From Phoronis australis (Eukaryota > Phoronida > Phoronidae), in the NCBI GenBank assembly GCA_002633005.1, contig NMRA01000403.1, positions 334,309 through 398,308 of the forward strand: a DNA stretch of 64,000 nucleotides. The letters run 5' to 3'. Within the stretch, counting starts at the first letter, position 1, and every line of letters starts with the position of its first letter. A model generated the notes under the pieces. It had not been told where the DNA came from. It searched no databases and worked only from the letters and a program-made list of their open reading frames with translations. A program made the position numbers and the translations under genes. Of this stretch, positions 14,101-24,300 are shown piece after piece.

Positions 14101-17100
14101 TAGAGAAACTTTTATGCTGACTGACTGACTGACTTGCACACAAGACAAAGTCACAAAGTGTAAACAGCGTCTTTATAAACAATACTGTGCCAGTTCAATC
14201 AAAGTATTTAATGTCTAAAATTGAAAAAAAAAATCACGGCAAACTTTCACCAATGTCATAACACTTTAAAGCATACATCACGTGTTAAAATCAATATTTT
14301 CCCCACATCTCGTTCCATTTGAAACAACCAATCAGAACAAAGCGTACATTCCAGACATCAGCCTATGAAAGAGTCGAGTGTTGCCTTTACCTGTCTGCTT
14401 CATCAATCACCAGCCACCTGACATGGTCCAGACATAGCGACTCAGTGTTACCCATGTGGTCTATAAGGCGACCAGGTGTACACACCAGAACGTTGATACC
14501 TTTACGAAGCCTGAAGAACACAAACAAACTTAAGTCAAATGGAATTATTGTAATTAAGCAAGTCCATTTTGAACAAGAATGACACAGGGCGTGAACAAGC
14601 CTAGATTGTGTGCATTGCTAATGGCAAAGATACAAGCACCCAATGGGTGAACCTTGTTGGGACAGACTGATACAAGAAAACGAAGCAAAAATTAGGACAC
14701 TGCATACTTCAGACCCATCCAATAATGGATGCCGGTCAAACTCAATTTGAGCTTCTTGAAGGTATAAACTTAATGTTATCATGGCAGAGAATATTTTGAG
14801 ACAAGTTTTGCTGATAAGATAATTTCGGCTCCTGTAGTAAATGCTAAACGCAATCACACAAAATGCCCGTTTGACCGAATATTTTTGGTATGTTGGGGGC
14901 AAGAAAATTCCCCTGTAAATTTCTACCATACCTGGCTTTCTCCTTCTTCCTCTGTTCTCCTCCCATAATGCACCCTGGTACAATCCAGGTAAATGACTGA
15001 AAAAGACAGAATGCTGAAAGTCAATCAAACCCGCACGATTGCACTCACATTTTCTGAAAATCCTGTCATGTGATGAACTAGTGTATTACTGAGGATGAAC
15101 GCCCAGTTATAAAAAAGCTGCACTATGAATTAGGCTTAATAAGTTTTAATTTCATTTGACATACAGTATTCTTATTGCAGTCACAAAGTGAAATTCAACA
15201 CACATCTCTATAGCGCTCAACAAGCTTCATCAAACAAAGTCAGGGAGAATCTCATGTAGATTTCCTGGGGCTGTTTCCTTAAAATGATCTTTGTTCAGAT
15301 AGCCCGCATTAACCATTGATTGAGTCATCGCAAAATTAGAAATTAAAGCCAAACCTTACGTCAATACAATGCATAGCAATACTTTCTTGTTGAAACTACT
15401 TACACGAGTCAGCTGTTGAAACGTTTCGAAGCTCTGAATGGCAAGCTGGGAAAAAAATGAACCGTAAATTCATAAATCTTATTGACCGACAATGTTTTAG
15501 ATAAACTAGCACAGGACTGCAACAATACTAAAACCAGCCATTTGCTTTTACAGCACAAGTGTACTGGAGGTTCAGACACAGCAGAGATAATTCGATGCAT
15601 GAATTTATTACATGGCCAGGCAGCTGTTTTTTTCAGTAACTAGGCCCTGAATGAGATTTGAACCATTAACCTCGAATCCCAAGACGCCGAGATGACCAAA
15701 TAAATATCTTAATTAGTTACCAAAAATATTATAAAAACACACAAAACGAAAAACTTTGTCGTCCCTACACAGGGCAGTTCACTAGACGTGCAAATGATGT
15801 AAATGGAGATATTTGTTCTTTTCACATTTAAATAATCTTTAAATGATTACAATGACACAAATCATTCGTGGAATTAAATTTACTGACAGTACCTTTGACC
15901 CATTTCTAATTTATCTTTAGAAATCCCATCAAAAATTTGCGCGAGACTCTGAAAATTAGCATCTGTCATTTAATTCTTCATGCTTTTCCATGTAAAAAAA
16001 GCAATTATCAAAACTAAATGAGTCAATGACCTTTGTCCTTTCACCTTTGATCTCAAAGACATACACCATCAGCAAGTGCCAATTCCCTCAATCCTTTCAA
16101 GCACGCGCTTTTTACAGTGATTCGTGAACAGGGTGATAATTGTGAAATGATCCCTAAGAACAAAACTTTTTGTCTTTTTAATAATGAACAAGCATCATTT
16201 CAAAGTATCAAATGAATTTCCATTTATCAAAAACAACTCACTTCTCTAGTTGGAACTAAGACCACTGCATAGGGTCCATCTGACCTTTGAACTTTGGGGG
16301 TCATAGCTTGGAGTTGATGCACAATGGGAACAGCATAGGACAGCGTTTTACCTGCAGCAAAAGAGTCAATAAATTTCAATATTCATTGTTTAAAACTATT
16401 TATGGCAAAAGGCCATTACATTAATTTAGGAAAGAGTCACTATTAGTCGCTAGATTCAATTGGTTTTATCCTGCTCTGAACAGTACTTTTCCGGGTAACA
16501 GTTGGATGTAATGTGCTCGCACTTCGAGAACCAGTTTTCTCCACTAAATAATGGTCATTATACTGGTTCCCAAAATGCAGGCGCGTGATATCTGACTATT
16601 GGCCATTTTTGCTCACAATGAGATTTTCCAGAGTTATGTACATGATCCAGCCAGTGTCTTCAAGAGGTCAAGAACTTTTACTAACAGAATGAAGAACAGA
16701 GCATCACAGGAGGCAGTATAATAATTAAACTGTAAAGCAACAAGAAATAAAAAGCAAGAATAAACTATGGTTGGATGCATCGGAGAAAACCAACACCTCA
16801 ATTCAGTGCACTTGGTCCGAGTAGTCTGTAAAATGAAACCAAACACAGCCTCCCTGATCAAAAGCTCTGACTGGTCACCAAGTGCTTGATTTATTAAAAG
16901 TCATCAGTTCAGTCTAAGCAAAGAAGGTCGCAAGTTTATTAATGCGAGTTGAATTTTTCGAAGAATGTGAATGTTGCAGCTGATTTCTTGATATTCGGAC
17001 TCACGACCTTTGCCCTTCAGGCCTACAGCCATTAACAAAAAGCCGACTCCACAGTGAGTCCACAGTGTGAACCCCGTAGAGTGAACTATCACAGTTATAC

Positions 17101-20100
17101 TAGAGTGCCAGACAACCCATAACTGCACATGCTCAGTGATATAGAATGTAGAAATGTATGGCAAATTTAGAGTCAGCTTTGCTGCATGCCAGGCATAGTT
17201 AATGCCACAAACAAAAAAGAGGAAAAATTCCCAGGTGATGTATCATTCTACAAATGAATAGCTTTGTGTGATAGAAATATTTTTGTTTTGTAAAATTTAA
17301 CTGCAAAAATTTTTTTTGCATGAATACAGACAAGATGATGATAAAAGATATGAAAAAGAGACAACTGGCAATCAAATAAGAGGAAATCGAAATCAAAAAA
17401 AGAAGAAATTCTCTTAAAAGAGGAAAATTCCAAGCCCTGTGATAATTACAGTGCAGGTCACAAAGTTTTGACTGGAAGTATTTGGAAATGAGTTAGTGAA
17501 TGATCAAGGACTGGTTGAAAAAGGGGCAATGAAGTTTGCTAATTCTTTTCTCACTCAGGTCACATGAGCACCAGATAGGGAACTGCTGACAAATTGTCCG
17601 ACATTACCTGAGCCGGTCTGAGACTTGACCAGTACGTCCCGTCCAGCCAACACTTGGGGAATGGTCTCTTCCTGGACACTGGTCATCTTCCTTAGCCCCA
17701 TCTTCTCGGTCAAGTTGGACACCTGCAGTGGTCAGTCAGTGCAGGTATAACATAGCAGTGCACACTGAACACCAACCAAATTGTCGGATAAAACCTGATA
17801 AATCCTTCTTACTGATTATTTCAAAAGAAGTAAGTATATCCGAAATGACGCCACTTTCAACATGACTATAGAACTTTAAATTAATGTAAATTATATGTTC
17901 TAATTGATACACAGTATACTTCAAGTAAGGAAAGTCAATCTTTGTTTGACCCTTTGACCCCAATTACATAATCAAGGTAAGAGATACAGTAGGTACAGCA
18001 GGTAGTTTTCAAAATAAACTGGAGAGTGTTGAAATTTGACAAGTTTTGACTTCCAAAACCATGTCTAAGGAATTACACTATCTCCTGTTTGATTTGAACA
18101 CCTTTCAATTCCAGCACATTCTCAACAAAACCTAGCCAGGTGTGACTCCACGCATTTTGTTGAATATGCAACAGGTTACATGCGCTTGGCAAGTTGGCAG
18201 ATAAACAGTAGCTAGACACAATCAAGTACCGTCAAACTCTGACTACAGTTTGATAAAAATGATGGTTTCTTGCGACAGCTAATTCTGGCACAAAGTTTTC
18301 CAAGTCTGGTAGAGCCTGACAGAGTTCCGTCAAAATCTGTCCAGTTCATTTAGAAAATCACATGTAGGTTTTGCGACACTGTTAGCTCATAGCGGCTTGA
18401 TTTAGATAATTACCAAGAACGGGTGAAGCTTTAAGTCACTGAACAATTCAGTGGAGAAAACAGCCTCCTTCAGACTAGACACAGATTTACTGAAAAAAGT
18501 ACAAAAAATATCATTAGAAAACAACAACAAACACGAGAAATTGTTTACATTATGCAACATTTAACAAACACTGATGTTTAAAACAGCTAATAAACCCAAT
18601 TTTTATCACAACTTTGATTTAAACCATTCATCATGATTATGAAATTGGACTTAATTGTTCCTTGGTGATTTTAGCGTTCCGAAAGATCTGAGAGTTGTAA
18701 TCCTAGAAATCACTTCTCATCTAAAGCAGGAACAAGTTGAGACTAGCATTAAAGCAATATTTGAAATCCCTGAAAAGTTCTCTTCCTGGACGATATGGGA
18801 GTATACAGCCACTTCTAAATTTTTTCAAAATAGCACTTAACTTTTGAAACAAGACGCAAAGCAAAACTTTTCACAGGCTTAAAACGAAGTTACAGCAAAT
18901 AAGTACAAGCACTTTCGTGTACTTGTTTTAAGACCCTAAAAGACGGGAGTATTTTCACCCTCCACAATGTTTCTTGAACTGCATAACAACTCAATGTTCA
19001 AAGCATCTCACAGAATGTCTTGAAGGGATCTCTTGTAAATGTTTATTTTTCAGAAGTAATGTTTTGTTCACAAAAAGCTCTCAAGGAGCTATTTTGGAAA
19101 TTAAGTGATGGGACTCTTTTGAAAACTTGTTTTGCTAACATTATATTTAAGTGGTTTAGAAGTGCAAAAGATTGAGTGCGTAACTGCACATGACACTAGA
19201 AAACTAAATTCAGCTTTAGTGGTTTTGGAATTTGAGGTGATGACTTTGGTCAACTTGAAATACCAGCCAGGTTCATCTTCAGTTAGACAAAGTGTAGTCC
19301 AACGGTGCCTCCGTTGACAAGTCGTCAATAAACTTAAAACATTTTAGGTATGCTTGTAACGACCAAAATTGAAAAAATAATGGCATTTTGTCATATTTGC
19401 CATAATACCGTCCTAGAAAAACATCTCGATCCCAAAAGACCCAACATGGTGACTTGTTCTGTTGTTTCCAAAAAGTCCACAAGAGAGCTTTATGTTGGTG
19501 GGGGGAACATTTCAGAAAACTTCAGTAGGATGGCATCCAACCTTTTCCTGCATACCCACCTGTGAACAACTGGAATTTCTGGGTTATTCTTAAACAACGA
19601 CGAAATAATCTGTCCATGAGATCGATGTCCACCCGCCTCGAACTTTGACCTTTTATCTGCCACAGAAACATCTTCACTCGCCTTTCTTTTCTTAGTCAGT
19701 TTTTCAGGTGAAGGTGAATCATTATTTAACTTTGGTGGCACAGTTTCCTGTTCATTGTATGTAGCTTCATCTGCCTTTTGTTCCAGAAACTTCTTGTGAC
19801 GCCTTTCTCGAATGCGATCACCCTTTGAAATTCAACAAAAACATAGTAATTCTGATATTTAATGACTCGGTCAAAAATTATTTCATTACAAAGATGTGCA
19901 CAGTTTTATATCAATGTGGATAAATCTCATGTAGTCTTCCGCCAAGTAAAGAAACTATGTCACGGGCATTAAAAACTGATGCTGGTGTATTTTTGTACAT
20001 ACTTTAGCCAAATTTGAGGCAATTAACTAACTTATGAACGCCATAAAAAAGAGCACCCTCTCTTTGTCAACTCCTGTTTACATCCTTTCAGGAACTTAAG

Positions 20101-21198
20101 TTACCGCCACCTCCCAAAGGGGGAGTGATGTAAGTAAACAACACTTATTAGATTGCGTTTCTTTTGAGGATTCCAAAGCACAAGGTATATGACCATTAAA
20201 TGACAGTGATAAAACTTTCGATGGCCGAGTGACCTAAATAATTTAGTATAGCCAAGGGATAGGCACCATGGAGGAGAGCACCATAGTCAGATAGGTGTAC
20301 ACCTAATTTATAAGTGATTTGAGAACCATTTATTTCCACTGAATAACATGCATTATTATGTGGAAGTAACTGGTTCTCAAATCAGGGACCCATCTACCCA
20401 ACTACATTAACCATATCATTTTTATTTACACCTTGTTTAACAACACTGCTTCCTACTCCTAGTCCTAGCAATGTTTTGACCACTAGTACTACACTCAGTT
20501 AGTTTAGCACTCACATTGTTGCGACTCGTAACACTGGGTGTGACATAGAGTTGTGTTAAGCCCCTCTAAACCACTTGCCAAGTGGCGCAGCAATTGGACG
20601 CTCGACTCTCAGGCCGATGGCCCAGGGCCAGGACTAGGCNCGGTAAACTCACCGATTTTTGTCTCATTACTTTGATACGTGTTTCTCCCGAGAGGTTAGT
20701 ACCTAACGTGAAGACGAGCACTCCAAATTGGAACGCTAAGTCCCGCGTGGTTGCGCTGCACGCGAAACAAGATGGCGGACGAACTTTGGAGCCTGACGAA
20801 AATAGGTAACCGGACGATACTACACTCAGTTAGTTTAGCACCCACATTGTTGTGACTCGTAACACTGGGTGTGACATAGAGTTGTGTTAAGCCCCTCTAA
20901 ACCACTTGCCAAGTGGCGCAGCAATTGGACGCTCGACTCTCAGGCCGATGGCCCAGGGCCAGGACTAGGCTCGACACCAATCACTAGTCACTACTCACTA
21001 GCCGTCGTCGTGCCGGGCATGTGGTGTACAAGCTGGCTCATCTTTACTTTTAACTAGTACTCAGAAAAACTGCTAAGCTACCTCAGTTATACCACTCACT
21101 CTATTTGGTGTGATTCGCTTAAATTTAGGTTTTTCGACATTTGTCTGGCCATATCCCGTCACATTTAACAGTAAACCTCCTTCGCCGTCAACATCCAT
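5025..21198 (-). CDS. DDX31: DEAD-box ATP-dependent RNA helicase, DDX31/Dbp7 type (17 coding exons, complete)
   Basis: Coding exons on the minus strand, 5' to 3': 21198-21100, 19822-19560, 18489-18414, 17722-17608, 16351-16242, 15445-15404, 14996-14932, 14510-14391, 13861-13752, 12969-12776, 11462-11301, 10755-10696, 10439-10249, 9585-9510, 8776-8674, 7836-7653, 5160-5025. Phases join without a break to 2106 nt (701 aa plus stop). Motifs seen: Q-motif region ending Q163, motif I SQTGSGKT (180-187), PTRE (218-221), TPGR (268-271), DEAD (293-296), SAT (328-330), ARGLD (476-480), HRVGRTAR (501-508). DDX31-type signatures are [11 protein letters not shown], the SFTWIVPG stretch before a GGE, and a C-terminal AYATYP...HLHLGH...AKSFGLR block; the tail is lysine-rich. 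The family acts in nucleolar 60S ribosome assembly. The start is the first of two overlapping ATGs, because the second closes after nine codons. Weakest joint: the exon 16 donor is GTTGGT and the gap at 6974-7273 lies in the last intron, so a small exon could be missing there. Confidence 0.93.
5394..5552. mobile_element. MITE with GGCGGAT-type termini, copy 1
   Basis: About 158 bp starting CAGTGGCGAAT and ending ATCCGCCAATGG, i.e. imperfect inverted termini, with G-rich and C-rich halves that can pair. A second copy at 53085-53234 shares the interior, including CCCAGATTCCATTTGGCAGT. Non-autonomous DNA element; no coding. Confidence 0.7.
6127..6360. repeat. Partial GGCGGAT-type element
   Basis: Begins GAGGCGGATCAACGGGGGG and contains a G-run/C-run hairpin around 6140-6170, like the left end of the MITE at 5394, but the rest does not match. 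Treated as a degenerate relative. Confidence 0.35.
6974..7273. other. Assembly gap (300 N)
   Basis: Unknown bases inside DDX31 intron 16, flanked on the right by a G-run (7274-7287) that may have stopped sequencing. A small exon could be hidden here. Confidence 0.99.
12241..12278. repeat. Degenerate copy of short fold-back element
   Basis: Shares the left arm GGAACCACTTTTCCCACTAGATAAT-like sequence (given in part) with the element at 16524-16574; the right arm is not clear. It lies in DDX31 intron 10. Confidence 0.35.
12668..12706. repeat. AT-rich ATT/ATTATG microsatellite
   Basis: Run of ATTATGATT units in DDX31 intron 10. Confidence 0.8.
13462..13512. repeat. GACA microsatellite
   Basis: About twelve GACA units with AGAA interruptions at regular spacing, in DDX31 intron 9. 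Confidence 0.9.
15653..15698 (-). repeat. tRNA-derived SINE head
   Basis: Minus strand: A-box-like TGGTCATCTCGGCG (15698-15685) and B-box-like GGTTCAAATCTC (15664-15653). The A-to-B distance is shorter than in a real tRNA and no acceptor stem is seen. It lies in DDX31 intron 5. Confidence 0.4.
16524..16574. mobile_element. Short fold-back MITE (GAGAACCAGT family)
   Basis: Arms GAGAACCAGT and ACTGGTTCCC flank a 30-bp centre with a CCACTAAATAAT core. Related copies lie at 20317, 35391 and 43349. It is in DDX31 intron 4. Confidence 0.6.
17200..17440 (-). repeat. Dispersed repeat of about 240 bp, copy 1
   Basis: Reverse complement resembles 34760-35000: both contain an AGGGCTTG start, two CCTCTTTT runs, a TCATCATC stretch and a TGCAGTTAAATTT block followed by TTTCTATCAC. 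No coding is seen. This copy lies in DDX31 intron 4. Confidence 0.6.
20317..20382. mobile_element. Short fold-back MITE, best-preserved copy
   Basis: The 66 bp read ATTTGAGAACCA at one end and TGGTTCTCAAAT at the other, with inner arms TTCCACTGAATAA and its near complement, so almost the whole element folds on itself. It lies in DDX31 intron 1. Confidence 0.7.
20488..20639. repeat. Direct duplication 1, first copy (ends at single N 20640)
   Basis: 152 bp identical to 20819-20970 except for two substitutions. It stops abruptly at the N. It includes the left part of a tRNA-like sequence. See the assembly finding. Confidence 0.9.
20819..20970. repeat. Direct duplication 1, second copy
   Basis: Second copy of 20488-20639. 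Unlike the first it continues into GGCTCGACACC and the unique DDX31 intron 1. Confidence 0.9.
20906..20980 (+). repeat. tRNA-derived SINE head
   Basis: A-box-like AGTGGCGCAGCAATTGG (20911-20927) and B-box-like GGCTCGACACC (20968-20978) at near-tRNA spacing. The first copy of this block, near 20573-20639, is cut at the B-box by the N. A true tRNA is unlikely because the acceptor stem does not close. Confidence 0.5.
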
Positions 21199-21342
21199 CC
21201 TGAAAAAACGTGAAACGGAAGTATACAATACTGTAGCGACATCTATTGAGTTTCCGGCTTAGGATTGACCAATAGAAAGTTGTGTTACATGAACTCTAGG
21301 CCTTAGTTGTTCTTGGTAACCATTTTCAGAGAAGAAGCCAAG
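21199..21342. promoter_or_regulatory. Bidirectional promoter between DDX31 and AK8
   Basis: Only 144 bp separate the two divergent start codons, so both 5' UTRs and the core promoter must overlap unless extra upstream exons exist. Seen in the sequence: an ETS-like CGGAAGT at about 21216-21222, a second ETS-like core in TTTCCGG on the opposite strand near 21251, a CCAAT box in GACCAATAG near 21268, and GTTGTTCTTGGTAAC at 21306-21320, whose right half GGTAAC fits an RFX X-box half-site. No TATA box is seen. ETS plus CCAAT is typical of housekeeping bidirectional promoters; the RFX reading is an inference based on the ciliary role of AK8. Confidence 0.7.
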
Positions 21343-24300
21343 ATGGATCAGACGAAAAGACCTCTCCTTATTCCCCCAGAGTTTTCAAATTATGCCGAAA
21401 AGTTTGGTATATTTGAAATGTACAAAGTAAGTAACTAGTCGAAAGACTCATTCAAGACAAATAGTGAAGATTTATGTCAGTTTGACGTGCTCACTCCGTA
21501 CAGGTCTTCACTTCGTCTTCAGTCGTCGAAGCCTTGGCTTTGGCTTTGGGTTAGAAATTGAAGTTTGATGGCAGGCAATTAAATCGCCGTTGGCATACAG
21601 GGGTCATAGCAAAGCTGACCCCCATAAAAAAAGTCCTCTCAAAATTTGTATATATATTTACTTAGCTTTTATTAAGACGCACCATCACTGTGGAGAATAT
21701 TTAGTTCCATAATTTGAAAATAGTACCCATAAAAATCTGCCGTAGTTCACTCAAACTTCCCTCACCTATACTAAGTGCTATATATTGAGGAAGTTCCGCG
21801 AAGTCACACTTGTTGAAGAAAGCTCTAGTGAACCGAGACAGATTTTTATGAATTTCTTTGAATGATGTTCACAAAATTGTCTTCAGAGTCATTTTATAAT
21901 TATAACTCAATGTGTGCATATATGCATGTTCTGTTCATTGTATTTTGCGAAAGCATGGTGTAATTTCTTAAGTATAGTAATTACCAAGATTACCCAAGTG
22001 GGGTTTTGATAATAATTACATGACAATTACAACAGTCGCTATAAGAAAGAGTCACATCTGGGTTTAGGTAAAGACCTTCCACTCAACCAACATGTCTGCA
22101 TTGTCTGAAGTTATCTCCCATGTATTTAATGAGCCTCTGTTGTGCAGCACACTTTTGTTTCCAGAGGCTGATAGAACAGTTGATCATCACCAAGCCATCC
22201 GATCCACTCAGCTTCATGGTGGAGTTGCTGAAGCGAGAGAACGACGACGGTAGGTTACTGATCCGAATGCAACAATGGGTTGCGCGAAAGGCTAGCATGC
22301 GTGCAGAGGAGTACGATTCTGACTGAGCTAGTCACCCTCGTAGCCACTAGAGGGCAGTAGAAAGGCACCAGTATAGAGACTACTGCAGCGTCTTAATTTT
22401 ACTAATGTTCATTGTACCTTGAACACTGCTGGGCAGTAATAATACAAGTGTACGTTTTTCAAGAACTTAACTGATTTCCTTGATTGACTAACTCGTTTTG
22501 ACAGAATTCAGTTTTTAAGGTGTTTAAGTGGTTCAAACCATTTTTAATGTCCAGTTTTTATTATATCTCTGCAAAATACCTATGAGGCATTCTTGGACTG
22601 TTAAAGGGACACACTTTTATCACAAATTTGAGTAGAGTACTAGTAAAACAGATAAGAAATTCACTTACTACGAACTTTTTATAGTTGATGATTATGAATC
22701 TTCCACCTTCATCTAAAGGTCGTTTTCACTGAGTGGATTACCCATGCTTTGTTGAACCACATCTAGAATGGGGGGGTCATATACCCGGGGGAGCTGTAGT
22801 GCTTTGTCTTGGTTCATTGTGTCTGTTCATGATAAATGCGGCTCCTTTAACTTTTCGAGTTGGACAAATGCACTGACATTGGTGATCATACCCTCAACAC
22901 TGGCGGTTGTTGCTATGAAATTTCACCAGTTCCATATTTTAGTTGGAATTAATTGGAAGTTTCCTAGTTTCACCGCTTACTTGTTTTAGAGTTAGATAGG
23001 ACTACAGTGAACACTCACACACATTTTAAACATTAAAAATTATTTTCATTAAATTTAAGCCAGAAGCAAAAAGGATTCTTGTCTTATAACGAAGTGAATT
23101 AATACACTTTCATTCTTTGTTCATCAAAAACTGTCTCCAGTCTATTGTTAGTTTTGATTCTGTCCATTAAACAAAAAGATGTTAACCTTAGCATTGTTGC
23201 TTGTTAATCAACATCGTGAATTTGGTTTGTTAACTTGTTGGGCTGTATAAAATGTGGAGCAAGAAAGTTTATACCCTAGGATTTAGTGAACTGAAAAGTT
23301 GCAGTATTTTCTTCACCAGTACTACAAAACTGCAGTCTTATTTTAATGTGACCGACTTGTGGTTTTTGAATAACTCTTCATTCATGAGCTGTACTCTTTC
23401 AAGAGTCTGGAATCTTCTGAAAGAAAATATGAGATGGAGTTTCCAATTATGAATTACTCGCTGACTGCAAGTAAGCATCGGATGGAGGTAGTGTCTGCAG
23501 GGAATGTTCTATTGTTCGACAGACAAAAAATATTAAGTCACGTACATGTAGAGTGGACGAGTATAAATAGGAAATATTCAGAGTTACACCTGTGGGAGGT
23601 ATCGCTTGGCCCACTTTCAAATTCTGGTGTGCGAGAAAGGTCGACTCAACTGGAAACAAGGGCAATGTCATTCATTTTCAGGAGTATTCAAGTCATGGAT
23701 ATTTATGTATGATTACCATGAATATTTATCTCTTTGCAAAATAGTAAGTCCAATGCTGTGGTGATCACAAAATATAACTAGGAAATCCCTATCAAGGATG
23801 TTAGGTCCTAGCTGTCTAGGCAATTACACAGCTTCTAAGCCGGTAATTATATTAATTATAAATGCTGTTCATTTATTACTGCGCCATCTTCTGGCCACAA
23901 GCTGTATAGTTTCATGATGTCACCACTGCAGGCCTGGAGAAAATGGCATTCGGATCTCTTGGTAATTCATTTTATGATTGAAGCTTGTATAACGTTAGAA
24001 TTTTCTGCCAATTATATAGGTTGGGTCTTTTGACTATGTCTGACAATGAAATAAGGTATCGAGATTTTGTGCAAATAAAGAGAGAGAAATGGTTGAAACT
24101 AAAATGCCTTAGCATGGGTCTGCAATTTCTAAATGGTGTTTTGTTTTTAAGCAAGTATAACATTATTGGCTATTTTTAGTGTAAGTTTTGTAACATTTTC
24201 TAACTAAAGAAATCTTATCATCCTGCACTTAGTCTTATATGTTTGTTCAAGACATTATAATTACAGTTTTTTCATTTTTGTTAGGCTGTAGGTGTTTTAT

